Source of the DNA: Paracamarosporium sp. OC-R06-R3
Lineage: Eukaryota > Ascomycota > Dothideomycetes > Pleosporales > Didymosphaeriaceae
Direction: 5' to 3'
NCBI GenBank assembly: GCA_019828545.1
Contig: JACVRA010000128.1
Location: forward strand, 186,001-250,000
Length of the DNA stretch: 64,000 nt
Shown here: piece after piece, positions 10,666 through 21,610 of the stretch
How the letters are laid out: each line of letters opens with the position of its first letter
Numbering within the stretch: the first letter of the stretch is position 1
Translations under genes and position numbers: made by a program
Notes under the pieces: generated by a model
Told to the model about the DNA's origin: nothing
Databases searched by the model: none
What the model saw: the letters and a program-made list of their open reading frames with translations, nothing else

Positions 10666-13138
10666 TCACTCGGGCCGGTCGAGGTTGACTCTGAGCCGGT
10701 GGTCGACACGCTCCTTCTCGCAGTACTCGCCGAGGAACTTCAGCCCGAAACGCACGGCCTGGATGGGCGTCGTGTCGTTTTGGATGGGCAGAAAGTAGGG
10801 CCCGGACAGCTTCGCGGCGTTTATCTTTTCGGGAACCTTGGCCGGCTTCGTGTTCCACTCTGCGGCTGCCCACGTCTTGGTGAACTGCTTTTCGATCTCT
10901 TCCATGGGGAGCGCAGCTCGAGCATCCTGGGTGTGACGCATAAGCTTTTGGTAGTGGTCTGAGAGGAGGCCGAGGTTCTCGGTGAGCTGGCTGTGCTGCT
11001 TGGTTAGCTCCGCGACGGAGAGCTCGTGAGGCGAGTCGTGGGCTTTGGGGTTTGGAGCACGAGGGGCGACAAGCGTGCAGATGTTTGCTGCAATGACGGC
11101 GCCAAGGTAGGATCGAAAGCCGTCGAGATGCTGGAAGTCTTTGGTGAGACGAGAGTAGGAGCTACAGAGCGGGAGCAGCGTCTTCCATGTTCCCTCGACT
11201 TCGGCAGGCCGACCTCGGAGGTGGAGAGATTGGTCTTGAGCATGATATGCAGCCATGTATGATCTAGTTAGACACGTTAGCCAGGTGATGTCTATACAAC
11301 GATAAATCTTACAGAATGCACTCCAGGCCGATGGTGGCGGCGTGCTTTTGGTCTGCCTTGGTGAACTTTGCAGCTCTGTCGCGCTCCAACTTCTGACCTT
11401 CATGCTTCAGTGACCGTCCCATTTGGTTCAACTTCATCGATGATTGCTGCAACAAGCTAATATCCATCTTTATCTTGCTGCCCAGAGGGGGCGCAGATGT
11501 AGGTGCTTTAGAATCGAGCCGTGAGCCTGCCGGCGTTCCACCTGACTTTCCGGGAGTGGAGTTGTGGCTTTCTGCCGAGTTTGCTCGAAGCATGTTGACT
11601 GCCTTCAAGTCTTTACGCGGGGTGATTAGTGCGCTTTGGCTCTTTTGCGTGCTTAGTTTGGTCGAAGTAGCTGGAGACGAAACAACCTGATCTCTTGGAG
11701 TGATAGGGCGATCCTGCTGTGACGACACAGTGGATGACCTCGGGCGTTTTGCCGGTGATGACTGCGCCAGATCGTCTTCAGCTCGTGGCCGCTTTTCTGC
11801 AACCTTAAGTGTTGGCACAGGAGCCTTGGAGGCAGTTGCAGATGACTCTGGACGGCGTGCGGCGACTTTCGGTATCGGTTTGGGCTTCTTCTCGACACTG
11901 TCTGGCGCCTTGCTCTGTGATGCTGACGGACGACTCTGCGGCTGCTCTTCGCGCTCTTTCTTTCCAACAGGTCCCTCTCTTTTTGGCGGAAGGGCAAGCA
12001 GCCTCTTGATGGTCTCTCGTGACTTCTTCGTGTACTTAAGTTTGACAATTAAGCTTGATTCGTTGTCATCGCTCTGGTTAACGGCCTCGTCAATTGGAGA
12101 CTTCCTGTTGAGCGAGATCGACCGCGCTCGAGAAGCACTTTGAGAAACCTCATTGTCCTTGGTGGTGGGAGGCTTCTTCAATGCAATACGTTCGGTGACG
12201 TGCAAGTGTTGGCTCCTGTTGCGATCAGATGATGATGATGTCGAAGCGTCTGAGTCTGCTCGTTTTCGTTGGGTATCTATTTTCTCGAGTTCTGCTAGGA
12301 TGCTCGAAGGAAGTGTGGGCGAAAGAATAGTAGGCAGCCCATGCGGATTGCTCAGCGGCTGTTCAACTGGCGACAACAGCGGTGGTAGACCATGAGGAGT
12401 CGAATTAGACGGGCCAGACTTGTCGATGTTCATCTTGGACTCTGCAGACTCGGGCTTTTGTGGTGGCGCAGGAGGTTCTGCTCGATCGCGCTTGTCAGGT
12501 CTCTCGGGTAGCTTCTTCTCAGACCTGTAATTCTGTCAGCGCATGTAAATAAATCATAAGGCGATGCCGTACCGCTTTCGTTGCAGCAAATCATCCTTCT
12601 CCTGTTTCTGCGCCGGAGCCTGCGTTTGTGACGGCTTCACTCCATTGGGCTGTGTAGGATTGGGTTTGGTAGGTTGCAGAGCCGGCGATACTTTCTTAGA
12701 GCCAGGCGCACTGATGCCGTTCGCTTGCTTATTCTTATAGTCGGCGAGACTGATCTTTTTCTTGGGCACCTGGCTGGCGGGGTTCGACGACTGTGACTCC
12801 GAACGGGGCGGCTCGGGTTCATCGTCCTCTCCGGGCTGGAGGGTGAAACAGTCCCGGTAGGGTTCGCGGAAAAGAAAGGTCCTGTATTGCAGATACTCTT
12901 CTTCGTACTTGAACAAATGTCCCATCATCCAGGCACGCGCTTCGTGTGAAGAGTGGTATCGATACGGATTGAGGGAAGGCGTTGAGAGAATGTACGGCGC
13001 GCGGGGAACAGCATTCTTGATGCGTTTGAAGATGTCATCTAGCTGGTCCAAGTCATCTTGATCTTCATCTGACAATTGCTTGCGCTTCAGTCCTGTGGTG
13101 GGCACCGATTCTTCCGGCGGCCGCTCGGAGCCAGACAT
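10666..13138 (-). CDS. AFF/AF4-like transcription elongation scaffold (possible ELL partner)
   Basis: Minus-strand exons 13138-12573, 12524-11313 and 11263-10666 join in frame to 791 residues. The N-terminus (about 1-90) is moderately conserved-looking (SLNPYRYHSSHEARAWMMGH). A long Ser/Pro/Lys-rich disordered middle follows, with one island, SLIVKLKYTKKSRETIKRLL, near residue 345. The C-terminal 230 residues are predicted all-helical and contain GRSLKHEGQKLERDRAAKF followed by LECILSYMAAYHAQDQ. This layout, a disordered body with a C-terminal helical domain opening with a K-H-x-A/G-x-K helix, resembles the AFF C-terminal homology domain of super elongation complex scaffolds and the fission-yeast ELL-binding protein. 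That assignment is inference from pattern, not a search. Both introns are about 50 nt with good signals. Confidence 0.55.
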
Positions 13139-14415
13139 TGTGAGGGCGCGAGTGCGGTGGAGTGAGCGGCGTGGGTTGGAGGCGCAAACGATATAGCTGG
13201 CGGTAAATGCCTATTGAGGGCTATCTTTCTGGTATAGAGCGACGAGCAAGCGCCAGGACATCAAGTTCGTTGCGTGCGAGCGGGGGCTGGGTCAAAGTTC
13301 GGTGGGGTCGAGAGGGCCGTACGAGAGCCGTTGCGGTGTCGGTGAACGCGGCGACAAGCGCGCAGAGGCGACGGAGAAAGGGCGGGACAATTGAAATCTG
13401 AACAGAAGGATTAGCACGAGAGTCGCATCGCGTTGTTATTATCGGGGCGCAACGCGCTAAGCATACTCACTGTATAAATGTTAGAGCGCCAGTGCTACCT
13501 CAGCCTACGGGCCGCGAAAGGTGAGCTGAGAACCAGCAGTCGACCATTCCGATCCCCTCGAAACGTTCGGAGGCGGCACGGTCAGCGTTTGCAAGGAGTG
13601 AATGCGGCGGCCGCCTACGCGCAATGTGAGAACGTGCAGCAGCCGGTGACGATGGAGATGGGGATCTTGGCGGTGGCTCTGTTCTGATTGGCCGTCGCAT
13701 TCGCTCACGTCCAGCCATCGAGCTGAAATGCTGAGCCCTCAGTCATGGCACTGCGGCTATCTGTTTACTATTGTACGCTCTGGACGCTTCAGCGCGAAGC
13801 CGTAGTTTTTTTTCTTTGGCTTGCGAGCACTGTACCTCCCGTGGTGTCTTTGTCGCTAGACGGGTGCCAGGCACGCCAGCCAGCCATCATCCCACGTCGG
13901 CCCGCAGGTGATCGTCCCAGAACCCTGGCTCGCCTCCCTCGCCGTTGGACTACAAGCCAAGTGCAGCATCCAAGCCCGCATTGGGTGGCGAGATACTTAT
14001 TCCCGTCATATATTTTGATGCCGACCTTTAGCTAGCGATTTGATGTCCTAAGATGAATTTGGTGCATAAATTGTTACCAAAATTGATATTTACTAGGGCG
14101 CAGAGGGTCATTGATGACCATGTATTAAGAGACACCACATGAATAATATAAAGATCAAACAAATTGTTTTGCAGAGAAAGACACCACCTGATCATTGCGG
14201 ACTTATGCTGGTCTGTTTATTCGCGAATTATTGCGAGTGCTCAAATTACGTGTAAGAGTACTACTTCTGGCGGAGAGAGAATACAAGCAAAGAGTGTAAA
14301 CATTCACAGCCACGTCTTTTGCCTGCTTAGTTCGCCAGTCTTGTAGTACATTTTTGACTGTTATGTCCTATAAGCCTGCGTATTCGCTGTTTGGCCTCGC
14401 TACTTTGGTTAGCTC
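13139..14415. other. intergenic region
   Basis: About 1.3 kb between two minus-strand genes. It should hold the promoter of the AFF-like gene and the 3' end of the XRCC4-like gene. Small open frames (for example 13745-14035) show no recognisable protein. The part near 14040-14200 is AT-rich. Confidence 0.5.
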
Positions 14416-15944
14416 TCATAGTTCCTCGTCATCGGTCTCATCATCATCTTCATCACCCGCCGCTGGTGAAGGCTGTTTCGCTGCAGGCTTATTCCTCGTT
14501 GCTGGCCTTCCGAACGGCAACTCACGTCGCGGCGGTGGCGGTCCAGCATCTTCATCAGGCGCGGGGGTACCCTTCGAAGACTGTACCGCTGCCGATGAAG
14601 CACGGGAAGCACGGGTTGGTCTCCCTCGGGTTGTGCGTGTTGAGGGTGCTGGAGCTTTACTGCTGAATCCACCTTCGTTCTCGTCCTCCGTCTCAGTATC
14701 TGATGCGCGGTCTGGAGTAGCTGCTCCACCATCATCAGACTCGTCGTCTTGCTCTTCCGCTTTGGCCTGATCGATCTCCATCTGGTCCTCATCCGAGAGT
14801 TGCTCCGGCTTAGGTTCTGGTTCTGGTTCAGGTTCGGGCTCTGTGACTTTTGCTTTCCGTTTGGATGTACGAGATGCGGCTGCCTTGCGCGGCTTCGTCT
14901 CTTGCCGTGCGGCTTGCACTGCCGTTGCTACCAGAACCGCATTAGGGCTAAGCACGTTTGAGGGGCTGATACGAAGGGCTCACCAGTGTCTTTGTCGACT
15001 TTGGCGCTAGCTAGCACCCGATTCTGGTCCCTAATCTTCCTCTTCTTTTCATTGAGCAGCTCCATGAACTTCTGTAACATGGCATTTTCAGTCTCATTCT
15101 TGGTTTTGATGAAGTCATCGAGCTGCGCGTTGAGCTTCGCTATAGTGTCTTGTTCACTGTTCGCTTGTGTCTTTGAATCTGCCAGCTCTTTCAAGGTACG
15201 CACGTGTGCTTGCGCTGAGGCTTGCGCCCATTCAAACGGGTTAAACCTGTAATACACAGTCAGACACTATCGATATGACGTCGTGATCAGACGCAAGGTT
15301 CGCAAAGCCTCTGAAGCACGAGCCAGGCTGATTTGCATCTGCTCTCGGGCGAGGATGCTTCGCGTGACCCTGGTCTAATCAAGTGAAAACAAGCGTTATC
15401 TAGCTCATAATGAGGATCGGCAGGCTTCACATACTCAAACTCATCATCCTTGGGAAGCAAGATCTCCCCCAGATTCACCTGTTGCATATTAGCCCAGCCC
15501 GGAAACCGGGTACAGGTGACCTCCGAAGGCGTCACTGTCCGACTTGCCTTGATTCCCTTGACATCCTGCTGGATGGTAATCTCGATGTTGTCACCCTTGA
15601 GCGCATACACCATTCGCACGTTTTCCAGCAGTTTGGCAGCATCACCTTCAGGCTGTTTTTGCAACAGGAAATGAGACAGGACCTGTTCCCACTCCTGGGC
15701 AGTACCCTTGAACTTGCGCTTCAATTTTGAGATATTGGGATGTGAGACTATAATTAACGCGTCAAAGAAGGAAGGAAATGACATCAATATACACAATCTT
15801 ACTTTTCGCGACATATGGACTTTCCCCTTCGCAGCCGACCAGGCGCACGTCAAGTGAATGAGAGCCCTCCTGCAGCACCTCGACCACGACCACCTCGCCA
15901 TGACCGACAGCGGGCTCGACGGGCACAATGAAGCGGCCCCGCAT
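14416..15944 (-). CDS. LIF1: XRCC4/Lif1-like non-homologous end-joining factor
   Basis: Exons 15944-15803, 15747-15431, 15374 to about 15280, 15246-14984 and 14927-14416 give about 442 residues. The N-terminal beta-rich head (to about 150) begins MRGRFIVPVEPAVGHGEVVVVEV. A long coiled coil spans about 155-270 (REQMQISLARASEALRTL, then FNPFEWAQASAQAHVRTLKE and the NEKKRKIRDQNRVL helix). The disordered tail has an EPEPEPEPEPKPE run and an acidic end. Head plus long stalk plus disordered tail is the XRCC4 pattern; the protein bridges and stabilises DNA ligase IV at double-strand breaks. The end of exon 3 is uncertain: frame continuity requires either a 33-nt intron (15279-15247) or a non-GT donor. 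The 56-nt intron 14983-14928 skips a nearer TTAG because only the TAG at 14930-14928 keeps the frame. Confidence 0.8.
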
Positions 15945-16581
15945 CGTGGCGGGCCGTCGCTACTACCAGGCACAGCAACAGGTGGGAGAGAGGGTGCTGC
16001 CCGGCAAGGGAGGTCAGGTGTGGCGCCGAGGTCCAATCTGATACACACCCTTGGCGGGAGCGGGATGATGCTTGCAGTCGCTGGACGCGACTAATGAGGC
16101 GCGCGGTGGAAGGCCGGCTTGGACGCCGAAGGGGTTGAGTTTGAGGCGCGGTAGTGGGAGACAGGAACGGGGTCAGACAGCGGGGGGCCGTCGAACCTTA
16201 TATGTCACGACAACAAAGGCGGCGCGGTGCGGTGGTGACTGCGCGAGGCGAGCTGCTGCCTTCCAGGCACGAGCTACGTGTGTTTAGGCGGGCAGGGGCA
16301 GGCCGCGGTCGCGCCGCCGGCCTCTGCATCGACGTTTTTGGGCTGCATGGAGGGTCTGCCGGGTGGAGCGTTGCAAGACGATCGCCAGGTGTTTTTTTGC
16401 TGGCGCGTTTTCGCGAGCCTTGCGGCACGGGGCGGCGGCGGGCTCTTGCTCGCTGTTCTCTGGCCGAGTGGCCGCTCCTGCCCGCCAAGCTCGTCTAACA
16501 GGGTCCATCACCACTTCCCAGCCATCCGGCTTCCTGCATCGCAACTCCAACGCGCACACACTCCACCCGCACCCATCCGCA
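15945..16581. promoter_or_regulatory. shared divergent promoter region of the LIF1-like and BYR4/BFA1-like genes
   Basis: A GC-rich 637-base gap separates the start codons of two head-to-head genes. No coding feature is supported, although the BYR4 frame stays open upstream to 16363. It must carry both promoters, and I see no TATA box at a convincing place. Confidence 0.5.
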
Positions 16582-19230
16582 ATGGCCGCGAAGGGCTCTT
16601 TCGCCCAACGCATGGCCTCCATGGCCTCGACCATCGAGAACTGGGACGACGATGGCGACTTCGACGGCTCCGGCTCCGGCGACCTGTTCACCCACTCCAT
16701 GTCCACGCTCCAGTCCACGTCTTCTCGCGTCTCGGTCCGCTCCGAGTCGAACATGGGCGACGACGACTGGCAGGTCCTGCTGACCCCCAACGACGACTCC
16801 TCCACCATGAACGCCATCTCATCCGCTAAGCAAGCCGGCATTCCCATACCCACGAGCGTGCCCGCGTCAGCCCTGCTTGGCGGTGCAATAAAAAGGCTGG
16901 GAAAGAAGAAATCCACCCGGAAAATCGCTGTCGACGAAGACTGGGGCAATGACCTCGAGCTGCCCACCAACCCAGGCGAGGGGCTCAAACTGAAGACACC
17001 GATGCCACGCACGCCGGCAGACGACAACGACGACTTCGACGACTGGGGGGAGGGTAGCTTGGGCATCCGCTTCGCGGGAACGAGAAGGGACGGTCGTGGC
17101 GCACGTAGCTCCTCCGTGTCAGCCATGAGCCCAAGCATGGGCAGCATTGTGACGCTCGAAAGCGAAGACGACGATTTTAATGGCCTGGTGTTGCCCAGTG
17201 AACCGCTCGACTTCAACGCCCGACTCGAAAAGCTCAAGAAGAGCGAGATACCAAATCCCGATTCAGCACTTTCTATCACCCTTCCCAAACGGGCATTACC
17301 ACCAACCTCAGCGCCTGCATTGGCGTCTCCAGTCGAGCTCGCACCTTCGCTGGCCCCATCGTGGCCCTCGCCTACACCACTAGAGAACGAAACCGCCCCG
17401 GCCCCCACAACCGCGCCTCCTGCTAAGCTTATGGGTGTTGAAGACGAGGATGATTTCATGGACGGGTTGGACATTGGTGGTGAAGTCCTCGACACGAACA
17501 AGCTCACTCTGAATCGCAACGTCAAGATCAAGAAACCGCCTACAAAGGTTTCTACCCCGCCAGCAGCCCGCCCGGCCACCACCTTGACCTTTACCGACAA
17601 AGCTGACAAACCGGCAATGTCGAAGATCCCAAGGCCTCTTTCTACCAGTAGCCGCTCTCGCCTCACACCTGTTTACGAATCAGGTGCATCGCAAAGCGGA
17701 CATAGTCGACCGATGCCTACGACTACGAGCGCTCAGCTTCTACGAGCCAAACGTTCCGCCCCTGTGCTTCGAAACAACAATCATGCTCATCCAGCACGGT
17801 CATCCGTTCCATTCCTTCCTGCAGGCAACTCGACAGCCCAATCCCATCATGTCATGGCGAAACCTCCATCCCGTGGCCATTTGCGCAGGGACTCGGATCC
17901 ACGTCGACCTCAATCTCCATCCATGAGGTCGTATTCGCGCATGTCAACAGCCACTCCGATCGAAACACCCAGTAGGAATGGCATGCGAAAGGAGTTGGCA
18001 CCTTCGGCCCTTCCCCGTCAACCTCAGAAACTTACTTTTCCTAAGGGCCGGAAGCAGAACTTCGGAGATGGCACAGAGCTTGAAATCTTTGACGATCTGC
18101 CCACATCTGCAACCAAAGAGAAGCAGTTCGAGAAAGCTCCGCGTAACTCAGCCAGCAACAAGACCCTACGACAGCAGCCCAGCAATTCTCGGCTGCCTAT
18201 GCCGGATCGCATGGCTACTCCCATGCCACAAACACCTCGGAGTCCACCAAAGGTAGACAGTACCCCACGCTTCGCTCGAGATACTGCAGCAAGCCGTAAT
18301 GCACGTGAACAACGTCTCGCTGGCATGCGAGCACGAGGCGAAGGCCCGATTGCGCCGACTCAAATCAACTGGAAGGTGCATGTAGCGGCTAAGAGCCCTC
18401 ACACAAGTCCCACTGCCCACCGAAAGCGTGGGTCTGGGCAAAAGCCGCAGCTTATTCGAGGCTTATTTGAACCCGGTGCAAGAAGTAGGTTTACTAAGCT
18501 CTATCCCTCCACGTGCACGCATTAACATGCTTTAGCTGAAAAAGGTATGATTTACAACCCTACCATGCAACGATGGGAAGGAAACGAAGAAGCCCTCGCT
18601 CCTTTTACACATCCTAATGGATCTTCCGCTACGTTGGATCTCACGACAGTGAGCACGCCCACATTCGCGCCACTAAACAGCCCCTTCGGCCATCCGCATG
18701 AGCGCTCGCATTCCATCTCACACACTGCCTTGTCTCACATCCAGCTGAAGAGCGTTTCATCGCGTGCGGTGAAGATCGTTCCACGACCGGCACCCTCACC
18801 ACCACGCCCTGCACTAATCTCACAGAAGACTATGCCTCGCGGTGTCCAATATGAAGGTCGCATGGTCTTTGACCCTGTCAAAATGACCTGGCTTAAGGCA
18901 CCTCGTGAACCCCACGACCCCCGCTCTCCCTCCGTCGACATGGACGACGAAGAAGACCCTTTTGCCGGGCTTGAGGACCTCAAGGATAATGCCAGCGTTG
19001 CTGGGAACGGCGACAATGGCAACGGCACCTCTAACATCGAAGACCCTTCCTTCGTCGGTGAAGAATTCGACCTTGGGCCCAGCTTCATCCGTCGGCAACG
19101 GGAAGAAGAATCTATTTGGCGGCGCAAGACAGAAAGCTGGGTCGGCACCATGCGCGACACCGGAGAACACAAGCATGGCTGGAGATGGGAGTTGCGAAGA
19201 ATCGCCATGCGTGCATCAGAAGAGCGGTAG
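16582..19230 (+). CDS. BYR4: Byr4/Bfa1-like subunit of the mitotic-exit/septation GAP
   Basis: Exons 16582-18484 and 18536-19230 give 865 residues. The N-terminus carries repeated acidic Trp/Phe patches (ENWDDDGDFDG, EDWGNDLELP, DDFDDWGEGSLGIRF, DDDFNGLVLP) typical of Byr4/Bfa1 proteins. After a long Ser/Pro/Arg-rich disordered middle, the conserved C-terminal boxes GMIYNPTMQRWEGNEEAL and RMVFDPVKMTWLK appear, followed by an acidic DPFAGLEDL segment. Byr4/Bfa1 pairs with Cdc16/Bub2 to form the GAP that restrains the Spg1/Tem1 GTPase at the spindle pole body, so it controls septation and mitotic exit. The 51-nt intron is placed at the only GT and AG pair that keeps both frames (GTAGGT donor, TTTAG acceptor). 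The ATG at 16582 is chosen over upstream frame because protein-like sequence begins there. Confidence 0.85.
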
Positions 19231-19783
19231 TTGCCCCCTTCTTGCATCCTGCATTGACACGTTTTCCCGAAAACATGCATTGGATACGCATTGTACAATC
19301 ATGAGTTACGACCACATTAGAGACAGAATGGTCTCCTGGCGCATTTTGGGCGTTCAGCTTCTCCGAAAAGCTATTTGGGCGTTGAAAGATATCCTGAGTG
19401 TAACGTTGGGTGCCTTTGGAGGCACCTCACTCTAGCGACGCGTTATGATTTATGACTTTCTTGCATACGAGAGTATACCGAAGGAGCATCTTGCTCTGGA
19501 TAGAAATGTCGAGTTCTCGGTTTGATGATTTTTTTCTCTTTGGCGTTACGGTTTGCTTTCTCGGATATTGATGTACACACTCGATCTTGCTAATGACAGT
19601 ACTAGGAATTTAATAATATATCAATCCTAAACTAATAATCTTAGTGTCTGCGTGATCAAGTGCAATTGTTGCTGCCTGCTGCAGGTACACGACCATTGGT
19701 GGGGCCCAATGGTGGGGTTTAAACTTTCGAACCTCGCTCGACTTTCTGTTTACCTTCTCCCTCATAACTCCCCCGCAGCAAAC
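19231..19783. other. intergenic, BYR4 3' end and WD40-gene promoter
   Basis: No gene is supported. The part at about 19590-19640 is AT-rich. A paired CCAAT inverted repeat just upstream of the WD40 gene is listed separately. Confidence 0.5.
19692..19713. promoter_or_regulatory. inverted pair of CCAAT boxes
   Basis: ACCATTGG, a 6-base spacer, then CCAATGGT form a perfect 8-base inverted repeat, each arm holding a CCAAT box. It lies about 70 bases before the ATG of the WD40 gene. CCAAT boxes are bound in fungi by the HAP/CBC complex; that this pair is used is inference. Confidence 0.4.
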
Positions 19784-21080
19784 ATGTCTCGCTCAAACGA
19801 TCCAGGCCACTTCTTCCAAACGGAGTACGTTCCGCACTAACCTCACCCCCTCACAACGAAACACGCGATTGACAATCGTTAGCTCCTCGCTCAGCGAGAC
19901 CGCGCGCCGGGCCGCAAAGTCTAAAAATAACAAGGGAAACCCCGTCAAGTTACCTTCCAAGATCCTCGCCGTCACCGCAGACCCGCATGACCACGAGCTG
20001 ATCTACGTCGCGGAAGCAGCGGGAACCGTCAAGAAAATCAACCCTGAAGTCGGTCAGACCTCCACCCACTAGGCACCCCTAGTCCGCAACTCAGCCTGTA
20101 TCCGAGTGAAACAATTGCTAATTACGCATCTGTAGGCTGACGGAAAAAGAGTCGTCGCTACGTACACCGGACCTGAAGCACCGCTTACCTCGATCGCCGT
20201 TTCGCCCAAGTCGGGTACGCTATTTGCAGGGTGCTGGGACAAAACGATTTGGAGCTGGGATGCGAAAAGCAGGAAGCCTGGGCACCGGTTTCGGGGCCAC
20301 GCCGACTTTGTGAAGACGGTGCTTGTGTTCACGCTACAAGGGAAGGAGCTAGTTGTCTCCGGGTCCGCAGACGCGACGATCATCGTGTGGAATGCTGCGA
20401 CGGGCGAGAAGTTGCATACGCTGAAGGGTCACACGAGAGGCATACTCGCGCTTGCGCTAGACCCGCTGGAATATGATCCTGCGAAGGAAGACGCGGTTGT
20501 CTTCAGTGCAGGCAGCGATCGTGAGATCAGGAGGTGGAAGGTAGGTGTTGGCGCTGCGAAGGAAGTGAAAGAGGAGCCATGTCCGATACTGGCACACGAG
20601 ACTAGCGTTGATGCTATACGCTTCGACGCCGATGGCGATATGTGGACCGCCTCCGCGGATAAGAGTGCCAAGTGTCTTTCTCGTTCGCGCAACTGGGAAG
20701 AGGACTCATCCTTTGAGCACCCGGACTATTCGCGCGATGTTGCTATTGACGAGGACGGTGGCTGGGTCGTGACGGCCTGCCGAGATGAGGACGTTCGAGT
20801 TTGGGAGAAGGGAAGCGGTAAGCTACATCACGTCTTTGAGGGCCACTATGAGGAGGTCACAGCGTTGGTGTTGCTGGAGGGTCAGAAGGTTGTTAGTGTG
20901 AGTATTGACGGGACCGTTCGGACGTGGAGTCTGAAGGCCCAGGATTTGGCGAAGGCCATCAAGGAGGCGGAGGATGAGAAGGAAGGTAAGGTGGGGGAGA
21001 AAGTGGAGGAGAAGAAAGAGGGGCTTATGACTGTGGAGGAGGAGGCTGAGCTTGCGGCGTTGATGGAGGATAGCGAGTAA
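19784..21080 (+). CDS. WD40-repeat protein
   Basis: Exons 19784-19824, 19883-20048 and 20136-21080 give 383 residues. Repeats typical of a beta-propeller are visible: PLTSIAVSPKSGTLFAGCWDKTIWSWD, GKELVVSGSADATIIVWN followed by GEKLHTLKGHTRGI, VVFSAGSDREIRRWK, VVTACRDEDVRVWE and VVSVSIDGTVRTWS. The C-terminus is acidic and lysine-rich, ending LAALMEDSE. WD40 propellers act as protein-binding scaffolds; I do not recognise the specific family. Intron 2 uses donor GTCGGT and acceptor TGTAG, the pair that keeps the frame into ADGKRVVATYTGPEAP; the more obvious GGTCAG donor four bases on would bring a stop. The first exon is only 41 nt. Confidence 0.85.
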
Positions 21081-21610
21081 TTGAATGAAGACGTCATGTA
21101 GAGCAATATAGTACGGACAATAGATTGAACTCGATCCCTATATGCACTACGCACCAGTTCCTTGCATGACTTACAGAATGTATACCTCTTTGCGTCGTCT
21201 GATCCCTTGCCTGCAACCAACGTCAAGAGGCCGTATATCCTGACACCTCTCAGCTTAAACTCTGCATCATGGCTTGATTCCAGCTATACAACGATAGTCA
21301 TGAGTACTTTCCAAAGAGTTGTTCTTGATACGAGAACAACGGCGTATCTTGTCAAAAGCATCCAAAATATTCAAAGGACACAACGACCGAGGCACAACAT
21401 CTTGGCAGTGCAGTTCCCCGCAACCTCCGCAATCCTCCACTGGTTCCCCAACGACCAAGCTCCAGCGAGTCATCACCATGTCGAAATCGAAGCTCCAGCA
21501 CATCGCGCGAGGTCTTGATAAACCCCAGATCTCCCCAATATACCCAAATCGCTGAGATACCCTCAATCCCCGCTCTTCCTCCCAGCAACACGCACTCTTA
21601 CACTGCGATC
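21081..21610. other. intergenic region
   Basis: No supported gene lies between the WD40 gene and the acyl-CoA dehydrogenase, both on the plus strand. The dehydrogenase frame stays open upstream to about 21515, but that segment reads as leader. Confidence 0.5.

Noticed and set aside
14928..14956. Earlier TTAG (near 14953) as acceptor of the last XRCC4-like intron
   Set aside because: Using it brings a stop within a few codons; the TAG at 14930-14928 restores the tail frame.
16284..17666. 460-codon minus-strand open frame
   Set aside because: Antisense shadow of the BYR4/BFA1 gene, Ser-rich with no domain; the plus strand has conserved boxes and a matching splice site.
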